A model generated the notes under the pieces. The model was not told the DNA's origin, searched no databases, and was given only the letters and a program-made list of their open reading frames with translations. The translations under genes were made by a program, and so were the position numbers. A stretch of 64,000 nt of DNA from JBFHIZ01 sp963666475 (lineage in GTDB: Bacteria > Bacillota > Clostridia > Lachnospirales > Lachnospiraceae): the NCBI GenBank assembly GCA_963666475.2, contig CAXXJM010000001.1, positions 1,302,001 through 1,366,000 on the forward strand. Reading direction: 5' to 3'. This document shows, one piece after another, positions 37,772 to 47,706 of this stretch (positions are counted from its first letter, which is position 1; each line of letters starts with the position of its first letter).

Positions 37772-40051
37772 TTATTCCATCCCAATCCCAATCTTATCCA
37801 AATATACCATTCCACTATCACGATTCAAAATATGGATTTCTATTTCCACGATGTTTGATAAATCAATTGCTTCATTCTCTTTTTGAAAATCTTCAAAAGA
37901 GATTCGCACTGTTTGCGGAGTAACCTTATACTCATACTCTTTTGTTATAAATTGCAATTTTGCAAGTCTAACCGGTATCGGTGGGAGAATTCCCTTTTCC
38001 TCCGATAATATGATACTAGCTTGTTTGCCACTTTCATCTTTAATTCTCATTTCTAAATCAAGACTTTTAAAATACGCATCCTCTGTTGTTTCCACATCTG
38101 CATTTGCCACTAAGAAAGTGAATATTTTACCGTTCACATCGGTTTGTGGTATTGCTATGCTAATAAATGGATCTTCACGGTTTGTCCATTTTAATTTCAT
38201 GACGTGATTTTGTCGTTTCTTAGTAAATCCAAGATTCGAATATTCCTCCGTCATTTCGGCCCATATGCCCACATGATATGCCTGTATCGAAACACCTTCC
38301 ACACTTCCTGTTGTCAAATCTTCATCTTCTTCAAAATCACATAAAAACAGGTCTGCAGAATCACTGTATTGTTGAACATATCGAACGTCAGGTAAAATTT
38401 GTTCATATTGCTTATAATCAACGAACAGCTCTTGATTGGTCAAATCTTTTTTTAATGTCACATCTAAAAAAGCTTTGATCATAGTCTTTGCAATCTGCTG
38501 TTGTTCTTCCTCTTTCATCAAATTTTTGACATTAAGCCACATAGAGTAAGGGAAAGTCATGTCGTATCTTCCCCATTTGCTGTTGAACTGACCATGATTT
38601 GCATTCTCAATATAGATCGATGATTTGAAATACCACTCATTTCTTGTGAATTTTACATTCTCATATTGCGTCATGCCCATAAATCCAGCTATATCCTGAT
38701 CATATGCCCCTTGAAGCAACAAAAAGTTGACATCTTGAAGTATCACACTATGATCTGCTGGCTGAAACTGATCTACGGATGGAGCAATCTCAATAATTGA
38801 TTGAATTGAAAAATCATAATTCATCCTTCTCATTCCATTTTCCGAGTAATGTTCCAACTCATTAAACAAATAGCTGATACCTGCTGCTTCTCCACCTCTT
38901 GAGTGCCCAGCTAATGCAATTTTTGTAAAATCGCCTTTTTGAAAGAGCGCATGTTCACTTTTTTGAATACACTCTTCTATAAATTCCATGTTTTCCAATA
39001 ACAAAACTGCTCTTGCATCATTCTCCGAAGAGAGTGTATTCAGTATATTTTCATCTACGGAAACTACCATATAACCGTAGGAAGCCAAATATTCCCCAAG
39101 ATAAGCATATCCATCATATGACGTTTCACTAATCGCATGGTTTCCATGAATGATAAATAAAACTGGGCAATCATTCACCTCATTTGGGTACCATATCATC
39201 CCTTTAACTTCTGCTTCTTTCAAATCCATTTGCAAAATAGATTTTCGATACCAACCCAACAAGCCATCTGCCTCTTTTGCATACATCGTTAAATCAACAA
39301 CTTCCGCATCATCCATACCAGTTCCGCCATATATGAATGTATTCACAGTATAGTTCCCTGGGGTGATCCCATCAATTTCCTGCATCGTAGTAATAGTCAA
39401 ATCGTCAGCTCCCTGCTTTTCAAAAGACACTTCCTTATTTGAAAATCCTTCTCCAAACAACAGAAAACACATACCACTGACCAAAACCAATTCTGCGAAC
39501 ACCAATACCAAGGACTTCTTCGCTTTTCCTTTTTTTCGTATGATGTACTCTATTGTTCTTGCAAATACAAGCAATATGAACGAGAAAATACAAGCAACTA
39601 TGATATTTTCAGTACGTACAATTTTTGTAACACTACTATATGCACCTTTTGTCCACATATAGCTTAGAAGTGCCAAGTATCCCAAAAAAGAGATCGGATA
39701 ACGAACAATAAAAAGCAAAAGTCGCTCCAAGAAATATACTATCGTTGCTGCTGGAATCAGCAATACCATCGTAACAACGAATGCTACCCCTGGTATCATT
39801 ATCACATTTTGATAAAAACTTATATATAATATCGCAAAAAAAGAAGCACAAAATGAAATGAAATAACCCCATCTTGCTCCTTTATATTTTGGAGAAAGCA
39901 TTCCAATCAAAAGCTGAAGGTCTGGCTTGATTTTTTGGTATATACTTTCCACTGTCGATTTTACCGCTTTTCGCAATATGCCTTTCATTTCTACTTTGTC
40001 CTCTTGATGGGACTTTTTATTCCAGCCCCAGTTCATTCCTAATTTCTTCAT
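37772..40051 (-). CDS. Multi-spanning membrane protein with alpha/beta-hydrolase domain
   Basis: 759 residues. Cytoplasmic N-terminus, about five transmembrane segments (about 60-205), then an external alpha/beta-hydrolase domain (about 285-530): oxyanion-type FIIHGNHAIS, nucleophile elbow GHSRGGEAAG (Ser near 380) and a late ANHGQF histidine, as in chlorophyllase/PAF-acetylhydrolase-like esterases. The remaining 200 residues form a beta-rich domain (FLCDFEEDEDL...GMVYLDKIGIGME), possibly carbohydrate-binding-like. The substrate is unknown. The start is uncertain: ATGs at 40051, 40036 and 39988 are possible; the first overlaps the previous gene by 35 bases. Last gene of the eight-gene operon. 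Confidence 0.8.
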   Translation of the reverse strand: MKKLGMNWGWNKKSHQEDKVEMKGILRKAVKSTVESIYQKIKPDLQLLIGMLSPKYKGARWGYFISFCASFFAILYISFYQNVIMIPGVAFVVTMVLLIPAATIVYFLERLLLFIVRYPISFLGYLALLSYMWTKGAYSSVTKIVRTENIIVACIFSFILLVFARTIEYIIRKKGKAKKSLVLVFAELVLVSGMCFLLFGEGFSNKEVSFEKQGADDLTITTMQEIDGITPGNYTVNTFIYGGTGMDDAEVVDLTMYAKEADGLLGWYRKSILQMDLKEAEVKGMIWYPNEVNDCPVLFIIHGNHAISETSYDGYAYLGEYLASYGYMVVSVDENILNTLSSENDARAVLLLENMEFIEECIQKSEHALFQKGDFTKIALAGHSRGGEAAGISYLFNELEHYSENGMRRMNYDFSIQSIIEIAPSVDQFQPADHSVILQDVNFLLLQGAYDQDIAGFMGMTQYENVKFTRNEWYFKSSIYIENANHGQFNSKWGRYDMTFPYSMWLNVKNLMKEEEQQQIAKTMIKAFLDVTLKKDLTNQELFVDYKQYEQILPDVRYVQQYSDSADLFLCDFEEDEDLTTGSVEGVSIQAYHVGIWAEMTEEYSNLGFTKKRQNHVMKLKWTNREDPFISIAIPQTDVNGKIFTFLVANADVETTEDAYFKSLDLEMRIKDESGKQASIILSEEKGILPPIPVRLAKLQFITKEYEYKVTPQTVRISFEDFQKENEAIDLSNIVEIEIHILNRDSGMVYLDKIGIGME

Positions 40052-40793
40052 CTCCTGTCATCTCGTATAAAAAAACGAGAAGTTGTCTTCCATATGAAAT
40101 ATTTCCCGCTTCAATTGCTTGTTTAGCAATTTTATAAACAAATCCCAACGTAATATCATTTGCTCCAAGCGGAATATTCTCTTGTTTCAAAGATTGTTGC
40201 ATATCAACCACCGAAAGATCTTTTAAGCTATTTTTCATCGCCTTTTGAAGATAGGCTATTTCCTGATCTGCTGAAACCGAAGGAAAAAGCAAATTGCTAT
40301 AATCATATAGATTTTTTGCCAGCTGTGGTTCCATCTTTTGCAAATAGTAAGAACCCAACAATCGATAAAACCATGCCAAATCCGGACTCATATAACAGAA
40401 TGGGTGTATTTGAAAGGCAATTTCCTTCATCTCTTCGTACTTTTCCTGTTGACGATAAGAAACTGCCAGTTGAAATAAACTATCTAAATCTACCGGGTTA
40501 TAGACAAGAGCAGCTTTGCAAAATTTCTCAGATTCCGAATACTCTTCTTGCTCTGCTGCTCTTCTTGCCAGTTCATAATATACCTTGTGAAGGCCAATTT
40601 CACTCAAATTTTTTAGTTCGTTTCCTGTGAAGAACGTATATAACACAATGTCCAATGGATGATTCGGACAAAACCAGTCGCTTTCTTGACCAAAAATATC
40701 TTCTTCACAACCTTTTGCAAACGTTCTCAGTTCGCTCTCTGAAGTGGTTTGCAGTTGTTCTTTTAGTGTAATCCACGAATCTTCCCATTTCAT
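40017..40793 (-). CDS. TPR-like protein
   Basis: 258 residues, no signal or membrane segment, almost all helical. At least two tetratricopeptide-like pairs are visible around residues 68-170 (VYYELARRAAEQEEYSESEK, then LFQLAVSYRQQEKYEEMKE and FYRLLGSYYLQKMEPQLAK), so probably a protein-interaction scaffold in the cytoplasm. AAGGAATTAG site. It overlaps the hydrolase gene, implying coupling. No named family recognised. Confidence 0.75.
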   Translation of the reverse strand: MKWEDSWITLKEQLQTTSESELRTFAKGCEEDIFGQESDWFCPNHPLDIVLYTFFTGNELKNLSEIGLHKVYYELARRAAEQEEYSESEKFCKAALVYNPVDLDSLFQLAVSYRQQEKYEEMKEIAFQIHPFCYMSPDLAWFYRLLGSYYLQKMEPQLAKNLYDYSNLLFPSVSADQEIAYLQKAMKNSLKDLSVVDMQQSLKQENIPLGANDITLGFVYKIAKQAIEAGNISYGRQLLVFLYEMTGDEEIRNELGLE

Positions 40794-40851
40794 AATCTAA
40801 TTCCTTTCAGAAAAACATTTCCTATATCTTATCATTTTTCATCTTGGATAT

Positions 40852-41904
40852 CTAGGACCGCAACCATGGTTTTCGTTTCAATTTATGGCGATAAAGAACG
40901 CCTTTGATTCGTTTACCGATTCGAACAAAAATTATAATCAAAGTAATCAACGGTAAAATGCAGAAAATCCCTTCCCAAATCAACAACAAAATTGCATAAT
41001 CTTCGTACCCTCTTGCTATATTTTCCCAGAAAGGATAGATAATTCCCAAGCTACTCATAGATCGACTTGGATAGTTTTTCATCTGATCCCACAAATTTTT
41101 CAATTGAAATCGATTGGTATTCTCAACAATTGAAACAGAATACTCATCCATTCCAAGTACTTTTGTTATTATACCATCTCCAAACCCCGATATAGGGTTT
41201 GGCAAAAGCACTTCATATGTTTTGATCCCGCGGTTCGTTCCATATAGCGAGAGCGAGTGGTATGACAAATACATTGTTGGAAGGTCATTTCCAGCAAGTT
41301 TGCTCATGCGATCCTGTTCACGATGGTATACTCCAACAACCACATGTGGAACGTTCGAAATGGTAATATATCGTCCTACCACATCGGATGACCCAAATAA
41401 AGTCCAAGCAATCTCTTCGTCTATCAACACATAATCATCCATCAAGTCTTTGTCACTAAAATAACTTCCCTCAACCAGTTTTAAAGGATGAAACAGGAAA
41501 TAATCTCCACCTACTCCGTAAGCATTTCCTGAGAACTTCGCATCCCCGTTTGTTGCAACAACGCTGCCAGTAGCGCTATACCCGTCAACATATAATCGTG
41601 CTGTGGAACTCTCAGATTCCACGTCTACGGATGCTTCTTTTAATTTATTTTCTATCTGATACCTTGTCTCATATATTCGATCTTCTGTAATATCTACCTT
41701 GTCCGAAAAAAAGCAACTAATTTGTGTCCAATTATTTTCTTCACTCCATCTAGACGCCAAGTTTTGATCAGTAAGACCATTCTGTATTCTCATTCTTCCA
41801 ACGTGCAGTAGCACTATCATAATTACAGAGAATACACAAAGAGATATCCAAAGAATATTTTTTATGCCAATACTTTTTATTTTTCTCTTCATATTGATAA
41901 CCAT
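40852..41904 (-). CDS. MacB-core-like membrane protein without the FtsX permease helices
   Basis: 350 residues. A first transmembrane helix (about 16-33) is followed by an external domain (about 35-280) like the MacB periplasmic core: DGYSATGSVVATNGDAKF, GVGGDYFLFHPLKLVEGSYF, DDYVLIDEEIAWTLFGSSDVVG and VVVGVYHREQDRMSK are the usual landmarks. Then one helix (about 300-330) and a basic C-terminus. True MacB permeases have three helices after the core; two are missing here and no other frame supplies them. The ATG at 41892 is an alternative start. It follows the HlyD-type adaptor by 30 bp. Confidence 0.8.
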   Translation of the reverse strand: MVINMKRKIKSIGIKNILWISLCVFSVIMIVLLHVGRMRIQNGLTDQNLASRWSEENNWTQISCFFSDKVDITEDRIYETRYQIENKLKEASVDVESESSTARLYVDGYSATGSVVATNGDAKFSGNAYGVGGDYFLFHPLKLVEGSYFSDKDLMDDYVLIDEEIAWTLFGSSDVVGRYITISNVPHVVVGVYHREQDRMSKLAGNDLPTMYLSYHSLSLYGTNRGIKTYEVLLPNPISGFGDGIITKVLGMDEYSVSIVENTNRFQLKNLWDQMKNYPSRSMSSLGIIYPFWENIARGYEDYAILLLIWEGIFCILPLITLIIIFVRIGKRIKGVLYRHKLKRKPWLRS

Positions 41905-41934
41905 ACCTTTCCATACTACGTGTAGCCATTTTGT

Positions 41935-43491
41935 TTAGTTATCCGTAATACGAACCAACTGATTATCTTCGATCGGTAAAGTAGAGTTGGTTATGATATA
42001 ACCATATCCATATCCGTCAAAAGTTGCACTAATAGCAGATTGTGTGTCATCCGATGCTAAAACTTCCACTTTCTCTCGTCTCGCATAATATCTGGTGGAA
42101 AGAGGTGAAGCTTTAGACTCGATTCGATATACAAACGTTCCATCATTGTCTTCATGAATCGCACTATTTGGGACAATCATATCATAATTTGCCGAACGTT
42201 GACCAATTGCGACATTTAGGTTTTCTCCTCCAGCCAACTCATCTCCAGTTACATCAAATACTAGAATATTGTTTGAAGAAGGGTTCGTTGGATCAGTCTT
42301 GATTTTTGATAAAACCAAACGAACATTCTGATAATACCAATTATTCACCAAACTCGCCTCATCACCAATCGTTAGTCTTGACGCCTGCTGCTTGGTAACG
42401 CTGAACTCCAAAGTAAATCCTTTTCCATCAATTTGAATCGTGGCAAGATCTCCATTTGGCACGGTCGTATCTCCTGCAACAACCCCAACTGATGATACTT
42501 TTCCAGATACTTTTGCAGTCACGACCGTTCCACCGTTTTCTTCCTGTAATGCTAAGAGTGCGTCTTTTGCAGTTTGAACGACTTTCTTTTGATCTACGAT
42601 TTCTTGATAAGCATCTTTGATTTCATATTTCTCATTTACTTCACTTAAGATTTCATTTAACGTCTTTATATTAATATTTTGCAAAGAAATTTCATAATTG
42701 ATCTGTGAAATTTGATTGTTGATATTGATTTTCAGTTGTGGTAATGCATCAATATTTGCCTGTGCCGTATCCATATCTGCTTGCGCTTGATCCATATCCA
42801 CTTGTGCTGCTGCTGAAGCCACTGGATCTGGTATTAAATCCGCTGCAGCTTTATCAGCGGCAGCTGTGGCAAGTGCCGTTGTAGCTAGGCTTAAGTCATT
42901 TGCATATTGCGTTCCTTGAGAATCGTAAATCTCCAACTGTCTATTCAGAGCTGGGAGCAAACCATTCAGGCGATCGATTTCATTTTCACAAGTTAATTTC
43001 TGAGCCAGAGCTTCATTTACTCTTGCATCCAAATCGGAATTGGATTCAACCGTACCTTCTTTTGCATCCACTAACGCCTCTGTGTTAGAGTCACTAAGGA
43101 AATTCAGCTTGTATGCTTTTTCTAAATCCTCCAACGCTTTTTCTGCTGTTTCCAATTCTGTTTTTGCAGCCTCAATTTCACCACTATCTTTACTTGAAAA
43201 GTAAAACAACGGATCCCCTTCTGCCACATAGTCTCCTTCTGCAATCACAACACTTTCAATCAATCGACTATCTGTTGCTTTTACATAAAAAGGATCTTTT
43301 GCCTTCACAGTACCTGTCCCACGAACCAGTGCTGTAATTGTTCCCGAATATACATATGATGTTTCTACTTCCGGTAACGAATAATTCATTATCGTATTTG
43401 AAAAAAAGGTCAAGACCAGCATCACTGCCAAAAATATGATCGCTGCCGTTTTTACCCATTCACGTTTTCCTTTTTCTTTAAACTCGCTCAT
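41935..43491 (-). CDS. HlyD/MFP-type periplasmic adaptor
   Basis: 518 residues from the ATG at 43491 (GGAGG six bases upstream). One N-terminal helix (about 16-36), a biotinyl-lipoyl-like half (VKAKDPFYVKATDSRLIESVVIAEGDYVAEGD near 65-95), a long coiled-coil hairpin (about 105-320, rich in Ala, Asp, Gln and Glu), the second lipoyl half (VVTAKVSGKVSSVGVVAGDTV-like, near 335) and a beta-barrel C-terminus. This is the adaptor architecture of MacA-like and HlyD-like systems. It is encoded between MalG-type permease and the MacB-core-like gene; no cognate ATPase is adjacent. Confidence 0.88.
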   Translation of the reverse strand: MSEFKEKGKREWVKTAAIIFLAVMLVLTFFSNTIMNYSLPEVETSYVYSGTITALVRGTGTVKAKDPFYVKATDSRLIESVVIAEGDYVAEGDPLFYFSSKDSGEIEAAKTELETAEKALEDLEKAYKLNFLSDSNTEALVDAKEGTVESNSDLDARVNEALAQKLTCENEIDRLNGLLPALNRQLEIYDSQGTQYANDLSLATTALATAAADKAAADLIPDPVASAAAQVDMDQAQADMDTAQANIDALPQLKININNQISQINYEISLQNINIKTLNEILSEVNEKYEIKDAYQEIVDQKKVVQTAKDALLALQEENGGTVVTAKVSGKVSSVGVVAGDTTVPNGDLATIQIDGKGFTLEFSVTKQQASRLTIGDEASLVNNWYYQNVRLVLSKIKTDPTNPSSNNILVFDVTGDELAGGENLNVAIGQRSANYDMIVPNSAIHEDNDGTFVYRIESKASPLSTRYYARREKVEVLASDDTQSAISATFDGYGYGYIITNSTLPIEDNQLVRITDN

Positions 43492-43507
43492 TTCCATCCT
43501 CCAAATT

Positions 43508-44446
43508 TTAACCTTTTAAACCACCTTGGCTTGTAATTCCTTCAACCAGATATTTTTCTCCATACAAGAAAATCAACAGACATGGAATCATATTAAACGT
43601 TGCAGTTGCAAATGCGATTCCAATCTCCCCTTCATTGATTCTTGACAAGAATACGGAAAGCGGATATTTTTCCGCATCAGACAACATAATCAAAGGCTGT
43701 TCAACCATATTCCAGTAATCTATAAATATAAGGATTGCTACTGATATCAGCGCTCCTCGAACAATCGGCATACATATGTGCCAGAAAATATGAAGTTCAC
43801 CAGCTCCATCCATTTTTGCTGCTTCAAACAAACTTTCCGGAATTCTTCTCATGTTTCTTGTTAGAAGAAAAACAGCAAATGGCGAGAAAATACCTGGAAG
43901 CCATATCGCCCAATAGCTATCCAACAGACCTAAATAATCCGACACGAGATAATTGGGAACTAACGTTACCTGATAAGGCATCAACATCAAAATGGTATAT
44001 GCAAAAAAGATTGCGCCACGAATTTTCCCCCGATATCTAGCAAATCCAAATGATGCTAAACTTGCAATAAACAGTTGAAAAATCACAATAGGAACCACCA
44101 AAATCATGGAGTTCCAAAATTTCAAAAGGTATTCCGGACTTTTTAGAAGAACTGTTTTGATCTGTTCAAAAGATACCATATCTGGAATAAATTTCAAATT
44201 TACCTGTTCTAATATAAACTGCTTTTCTCCATTTTCACCCGTATGAAAGATTGCTCCATAATTTGCACTAATCTCTCCATTGGTCATAAACGAATTGCTG
44301 ATTGTCAAAATAATCGGCAGTAAAAAAATCAATGCAAGCAAAAGCAGCATCGCTGTCACAAACCACTTGCTTACTTGAAATCGCAATTTTCTTTTTTCTA
44401 CTTTATTTGATAAATGTTTCTGTTTTTTCACGGATTTCTTCTCCAT
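43508..44446 (-). CDS. Carbohydrate ABC transporter permease (MalG type)
   Basis: 312 residues, six transmembrane helices; the EAA loop that contacts the ATPase reads EAAKMDGAGELHIFWHICMP (about 205-225). A 50-residue insert between helices 1 and 2 (SFMTNGEISANYGAI... ) is longer than in MalG itself. The start codon overlaps the stop of the MalF-type gene. The ATPase must come from elsewhere, as with MsmX-type shared subunits. Confidence 0.93.
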   Translation of the reverse strand: MEKKSVKKQKHLSNKVEKRKLRFQVSKWFVTAMLLLLALIFLLPIILTISNSFMTNGEISANYGAIFHTGENGEKQFILEQVNLKFIPDMVSFEQIKTVLLKSPEYLLKFWNSMILVVPIVIFQLFIASLASFGFARYRGKIRGAIFFAYTILMLMPYQVTLVPNYLVSDYLGLLDSYWAIWLPGIFSPFAVFLLTRNMRRIPESLFEAAKMDGAGELHIFWHICMPIVRGALISVAILIFIDYWNMVEQPLIMLSDAEKYPLSVFLSRINEGEIGIAFATATFNMIPCLLIFLYGEKYLVEGITSQGGLKG

Positions 44447-45354
44447 TAGTTTTCAACGTCTCTTCCAAATCGATCCTCAATTAAGAACATAATTCCAATC
44501 AAAACTATCATGCATACAGACATCAGTACAGCTGCGGAGGATAGTTTTTGATAATCCAAAGAACGGAATGTATTGTTCATATAATGCTGAAGCATATACA
44601 GCGACTCATAAGGATAATCACCAGTCAGCAAATATACCTCACGAAAGACTTTGAAAGAATTAATCAACGTAAGGATTGTAACAAAAAGGATCGTTGGAGA
44701 AAGGTACCGAATTTTAATTCGCCAAAAAATCTGCCAACGATTTGCACCCTCTACATCTGCTACTTCAATTAATTCTTTGGGAATATTTGATAGGGCGGCG
44801 ATAAATAAGACCATGTCATATCCAAGATTCTTCCACAAAAAAAGAATTACAATGACTATCGGTGCATACATGGATTTTAACCAATCGATCTTCTCCCCAC
44901 CAAAATTTAACAACCAGTTATTGACCAAACCATTGTAATTAAATAGAACCTGCCAAATCAAAACAATTGATGCAATCGGCACCATCATCGGGGTTAGAAA
45001 AGCACTTCTGATCTGTGTTCGATATGGAATTCCCAAATCCAGAATAAGCGCCAACCCAAGAGATAACACAATTGCCAAAGGCACTGCAATGACCGAAAAC
45101 ATAATTGTATTTTTCGCAGCAGTCAAAAAGGCAAGATTGGACAGAGAATTTACAAAGTTTTGAAAATATACGATATTTTTTTGTATTGGATTATCAACAA
45201 TCGAATAAAAAATTACGATCATGTATGGAATTCCAAAGAACAGTAGTACACCAAGCAAGCTCGGCAGTAGAAAGCCTGTCGAGCTCAGTTGTACTCTTCT
45301 TTCGATTCTTGATTTTTTCCCTCTAATTTTTGTTTTTGTATTCATTAAAATCAT
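44446..45354 (-). CDS. Carbohydrate ABC transporter permease (MalF/UgpA type)
   Basis: 302 residues, six helices, EAA motif EVADVEGANRWQIFWRIKIR near 195-215. It starts five bases after the propeller-binding-protein gene and overlaps the MalG-type gene by one base, so the three are translationally coupled. Substrate not deducible; sugar or oligosaccharide is the family norm. Confidence 0.93.
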   Translation of the reverse strand: MILMNTKTKIRGKKSRIERRVQLSSTGFLLPSLLGVLLFFGIPYMIVIFYSIVDNPIQKNIVYFQNFVNSLSNLAFLTAAKNTIMFSVIAVPLAIVLSLGLALILDLGIPYRTQIRSAFLTPMMVPIASIVLIWQVLFNYNGLVNNWLLNFGGEKIDWLKSMYAPIVIVILFLWKNLGYDMVLFIAALSNIPKELIEVADVEGANRWQIFWRIKIRYLSPTILFVTILTLINSFKVFREVYLLTGDYPYESLYMLQHYMNNTFRSLDYQKLSSAAVLMSVCMIVLIGIMFLIEDRFGRDVEN

Positions 45355-45359
45355 TCATC

Positions 45360-47669
45360 CTAATAGTTTTCACTTACATAAATCTGCATTCTACTTTGTA
45401 TAATATCAGCTACCGCTTCTGCCGTTTTTTCACCACTAAAATATGCCTGAATCTCTTCACTAATCATATTGTATATTTCATAATTATAGCTCGCACTTGA
45501 ACTAGCCATTTCATAAAGCGCGGTTACACGATCGACTTCTTCTTGTGTAGGAGGATATACATAGTATTCATTTCCGGCAGAATCACCCGTCATATATTTT
45601 GGGATAAGTATTTTACCTTCCTCATTATATATTCTGGATTCTTCTGGAACATAACAGTCGTCTTCGCTTTCAAAATAATCTGTTTTCATTTCTTCTTGCA
45701 TCATTTGTTCATACTTCACTTTTTCTACCGGAAGTCCCCATCTATAGTTCAATGCATCGCCTGAAACATGATATTTAATAAATTCCCAAACGCCTTCTTT
45801 GTGAGTACTTTCCGCATTCATTCCAACTGCACTTCCACTATTTGAAACATAGGTACCATTACCACTATTTGAAGGATATCCGATGAACGTATACTCTTCA
45901 TTAAAGTATGAATCTATATTTTGGAAACTGCTGAAATCTGCTACATAAACATTTGATAATAAGAGTTTATCCTGTTCAATTTTTTCTTTTGTACTCATTT
46001 CGTCAGCATAATATGTTTCCATTTCATAGTTACCATACAATTCTTCGGATGAAGGCAATGAATTCGAAAACTGAAGTACATTGATAAAAGTATCTGAATT
46101 AAAGTTGCATTCTCCAGTTTCCCAGTTGATAAATTCATCGAGATTATACATCAACAGGATTTGTGTCATATATTCTTTTGTCATATATTCCATCATTTCC
46201 ATATCTTCAGGTAGTGACTTTTGTAAAGTCATTACATCATCGATGGTCCATCCACTTTCCGTTCCAACAAACTTGCTTTTTGCAGCTAAGGTTTGAAGAT
46301 ATACCGTAGTCGGCATTGCATACAGTTTCCCTTCGTATGAAAATGCATCTAAAACATTTTGAAAATAATCCTCTCTATTACAGTCTGGATCATTATCCAT
46401 GTATGGATATAGATCTTCCAACAGCCCTTTGTTATTTAACTGTGTCGCATTACTACTGTCTACTACAATAATGTCTGCACCATTTCCAGTCAAAATATCT
46501 GATAAATACTGTTGCATCGCTGCTTGGTAATCCGTTGTATCATAGGTTTCAACCAAAATACGATAGTTGGCATTTTTTTGATTGAACAATACAATTTCAC
46601 GCTTTAGGTCGCTATCTAAATACAATGCTTTTAACAATATCAATTCTTTTTCAACTAACTCAGATGTTTTTGTTTTTGTAAGAAAAATCAACTCATACTT
46701 TACGCTTTCAGCAGACCACTCCTGAGAAAGCAAAAGAATTCTTCCATCGGATAGCATTTGATAAGAACGAACATTATCGGTCAAAATATCACTGTTTACC
46801 CAATTGACCAATTCAGTCGATTCACCACTTTCTAAGTAATAATCAACCAATCCTGTATCGGTGTATAAAAGAACATCTCCATCAATTCCTGGACGAATCG
46901 AGTTTTGCGAATAATATCCTCCCATAAGCTGTAGTACGTATGTTTTATCGAAAGAATTTGTTGCTGGATCATAAACACATAAAATATTTTCTCCCTGATC
47001 GGAATAGGATGTGTAAGAAATATCCCCATTCTTTGTGATTCCCATCGCATTAATGTAGTTATTAATACTTATCTGCTTTATTTGATTTAAATCAATATCA
47101 AACAACCAAATATTATTATCTCCATCCGAAAGCACAATATTTCCACTTGGATCAACAAGCATGGTACTAATATAGAAATATTCAAGGCCCTCAGATAAAG
47201 ATGTAACATCTTTACGAACCATTTCACCAGTTGTCAGATCCAACTTACACAAATTATATATCGTATCATAATTCTCCGATTCATAGTCTGTGCTCTGAGT
47301 TAAGAGGATAATTGTATTGTCATCAACCATTTTAGAATAATATAAATATTCATTTTCTTCTAGTGGTAACGAGTAACTTTTCACCTCTTTGGAATCTAAA
47401 TTATAAAAGTTCAACGTTTGACTATTTGTTCCATTTTCATCATAAATCGACGAAGAATAATAAAATCCATCCTGATCAAATGTCACTTCCCCATAGAAGT
47501 CTCCTAAATCAAGATTTTCATACTCCGCCACATAGGTATACTCCGGTAAAGAGAGTTCAGTTTGACTCCCTCCTTCTGGATCATTGTTCCCTTCGTTTTT
47601 TCCGCATCCTGCCAGTGCTCCCATAATACCGAGCGAAAGCACCAATAATAATAGTAATTTTTTCTTCAT
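45360..47669 (-). CDS. Lipoprotein: propeller-like region plus solute-binding domain (copy 1)
   Basis: 769 residues. Lipoprotein signal with lipobox LAGC (Cys near 22). Residues about 40-330 contain repeated units of the kind DxxGxIVLSDGDNNIWLFDID and GDISYTSYSDQGENILCVYD, typical of beta-propeller blades. From about 345 to the end it is a family-1 extracellular solute-binding protein (YRILVETYDTTDY, GADIIVVDSSNATQL, LYAMPTTVYLQTLAAKS, GTYVSNSGSAVGMNAES, KEGVWEFIKY). It is a paralogue of the next gene (both begin LPEYTYVA) and lies 5 bp upstream of the MalF-type permease gene. Confidence 0.85.
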   Translation of the reverse strand: MKKKLLLLLVLSLGIMGALAGCGKNEGNNDPEGGSQTELSLPEYTYVAEYENLDLGDFYGEVTFDQDGFYYSSSIYDENGTNSQTLNFYNLDSKEVKSYSLPLEENEYLYYSKMVDDNTIILLTQSTDYESENYDTIYNLCKLDLTTGEMVRKDVTSLSEGLEYFYISTMLVDPSGNIVLSDGDNNIWLFDIDLNQIKQISINNYINAMGITKNGDISYTSYSDQGENILCVYDPATNSFDKTYVLQLMGGYYSQNSIRPGIDGDVLLYTDTGLVDYYLESGESTELVNWVNSDILTDNVRSYQMLSDGRILLLSQEWSAESVKYELIFLTKTKTSELVEKELILLKALYLDSDLKREIVLFNQKNANYRILVETYDTTDYQAAMQQYLSDILTGNGADIIVVDSSNATQLNNKGLLEDLYPYMDNDPDCNREDYFQNVLDAFSYEGKLYAMPTTVYLQTLAAKSKFVGTESGWTIDDVMTLQKSLPEDMEMMEYMTKEYMTQILLMYNLDEFINWETGECNFNSDTFINVLQFSNSLPSSEELYGNYEMETYYADEMSTKEKIEQDKLLLSNVYVADFSSFQNIDSYFNEEYTFIGYPSNSGNGTYVSNSGSAVGMNAESTHKEGVWEFIKYHVSGDALNYRWGLPVEKVKYEQMMQEEMKTDYFESEDDCYVPEESRIYNEEGKILIPKYMTGDSAGNEYYVYPPTQEEVDRVTALYEMASSSASYNYEIYNMISEEIQAYFSGEKTAEAVADIIQSRMQIYVSENY

Positions 47670-47706
47670 TTCCCTTTTCCCCTTTTCCCTTAAAAATAGT
47701 ACTCAA

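Noticed and set aside
40852..41904. Frameshifted full-length MacB
   Set aside because: Only 58 bp separate it from the next gene and no frame contains FtsX-type helices, so a simple frameshift does not explain the short form.
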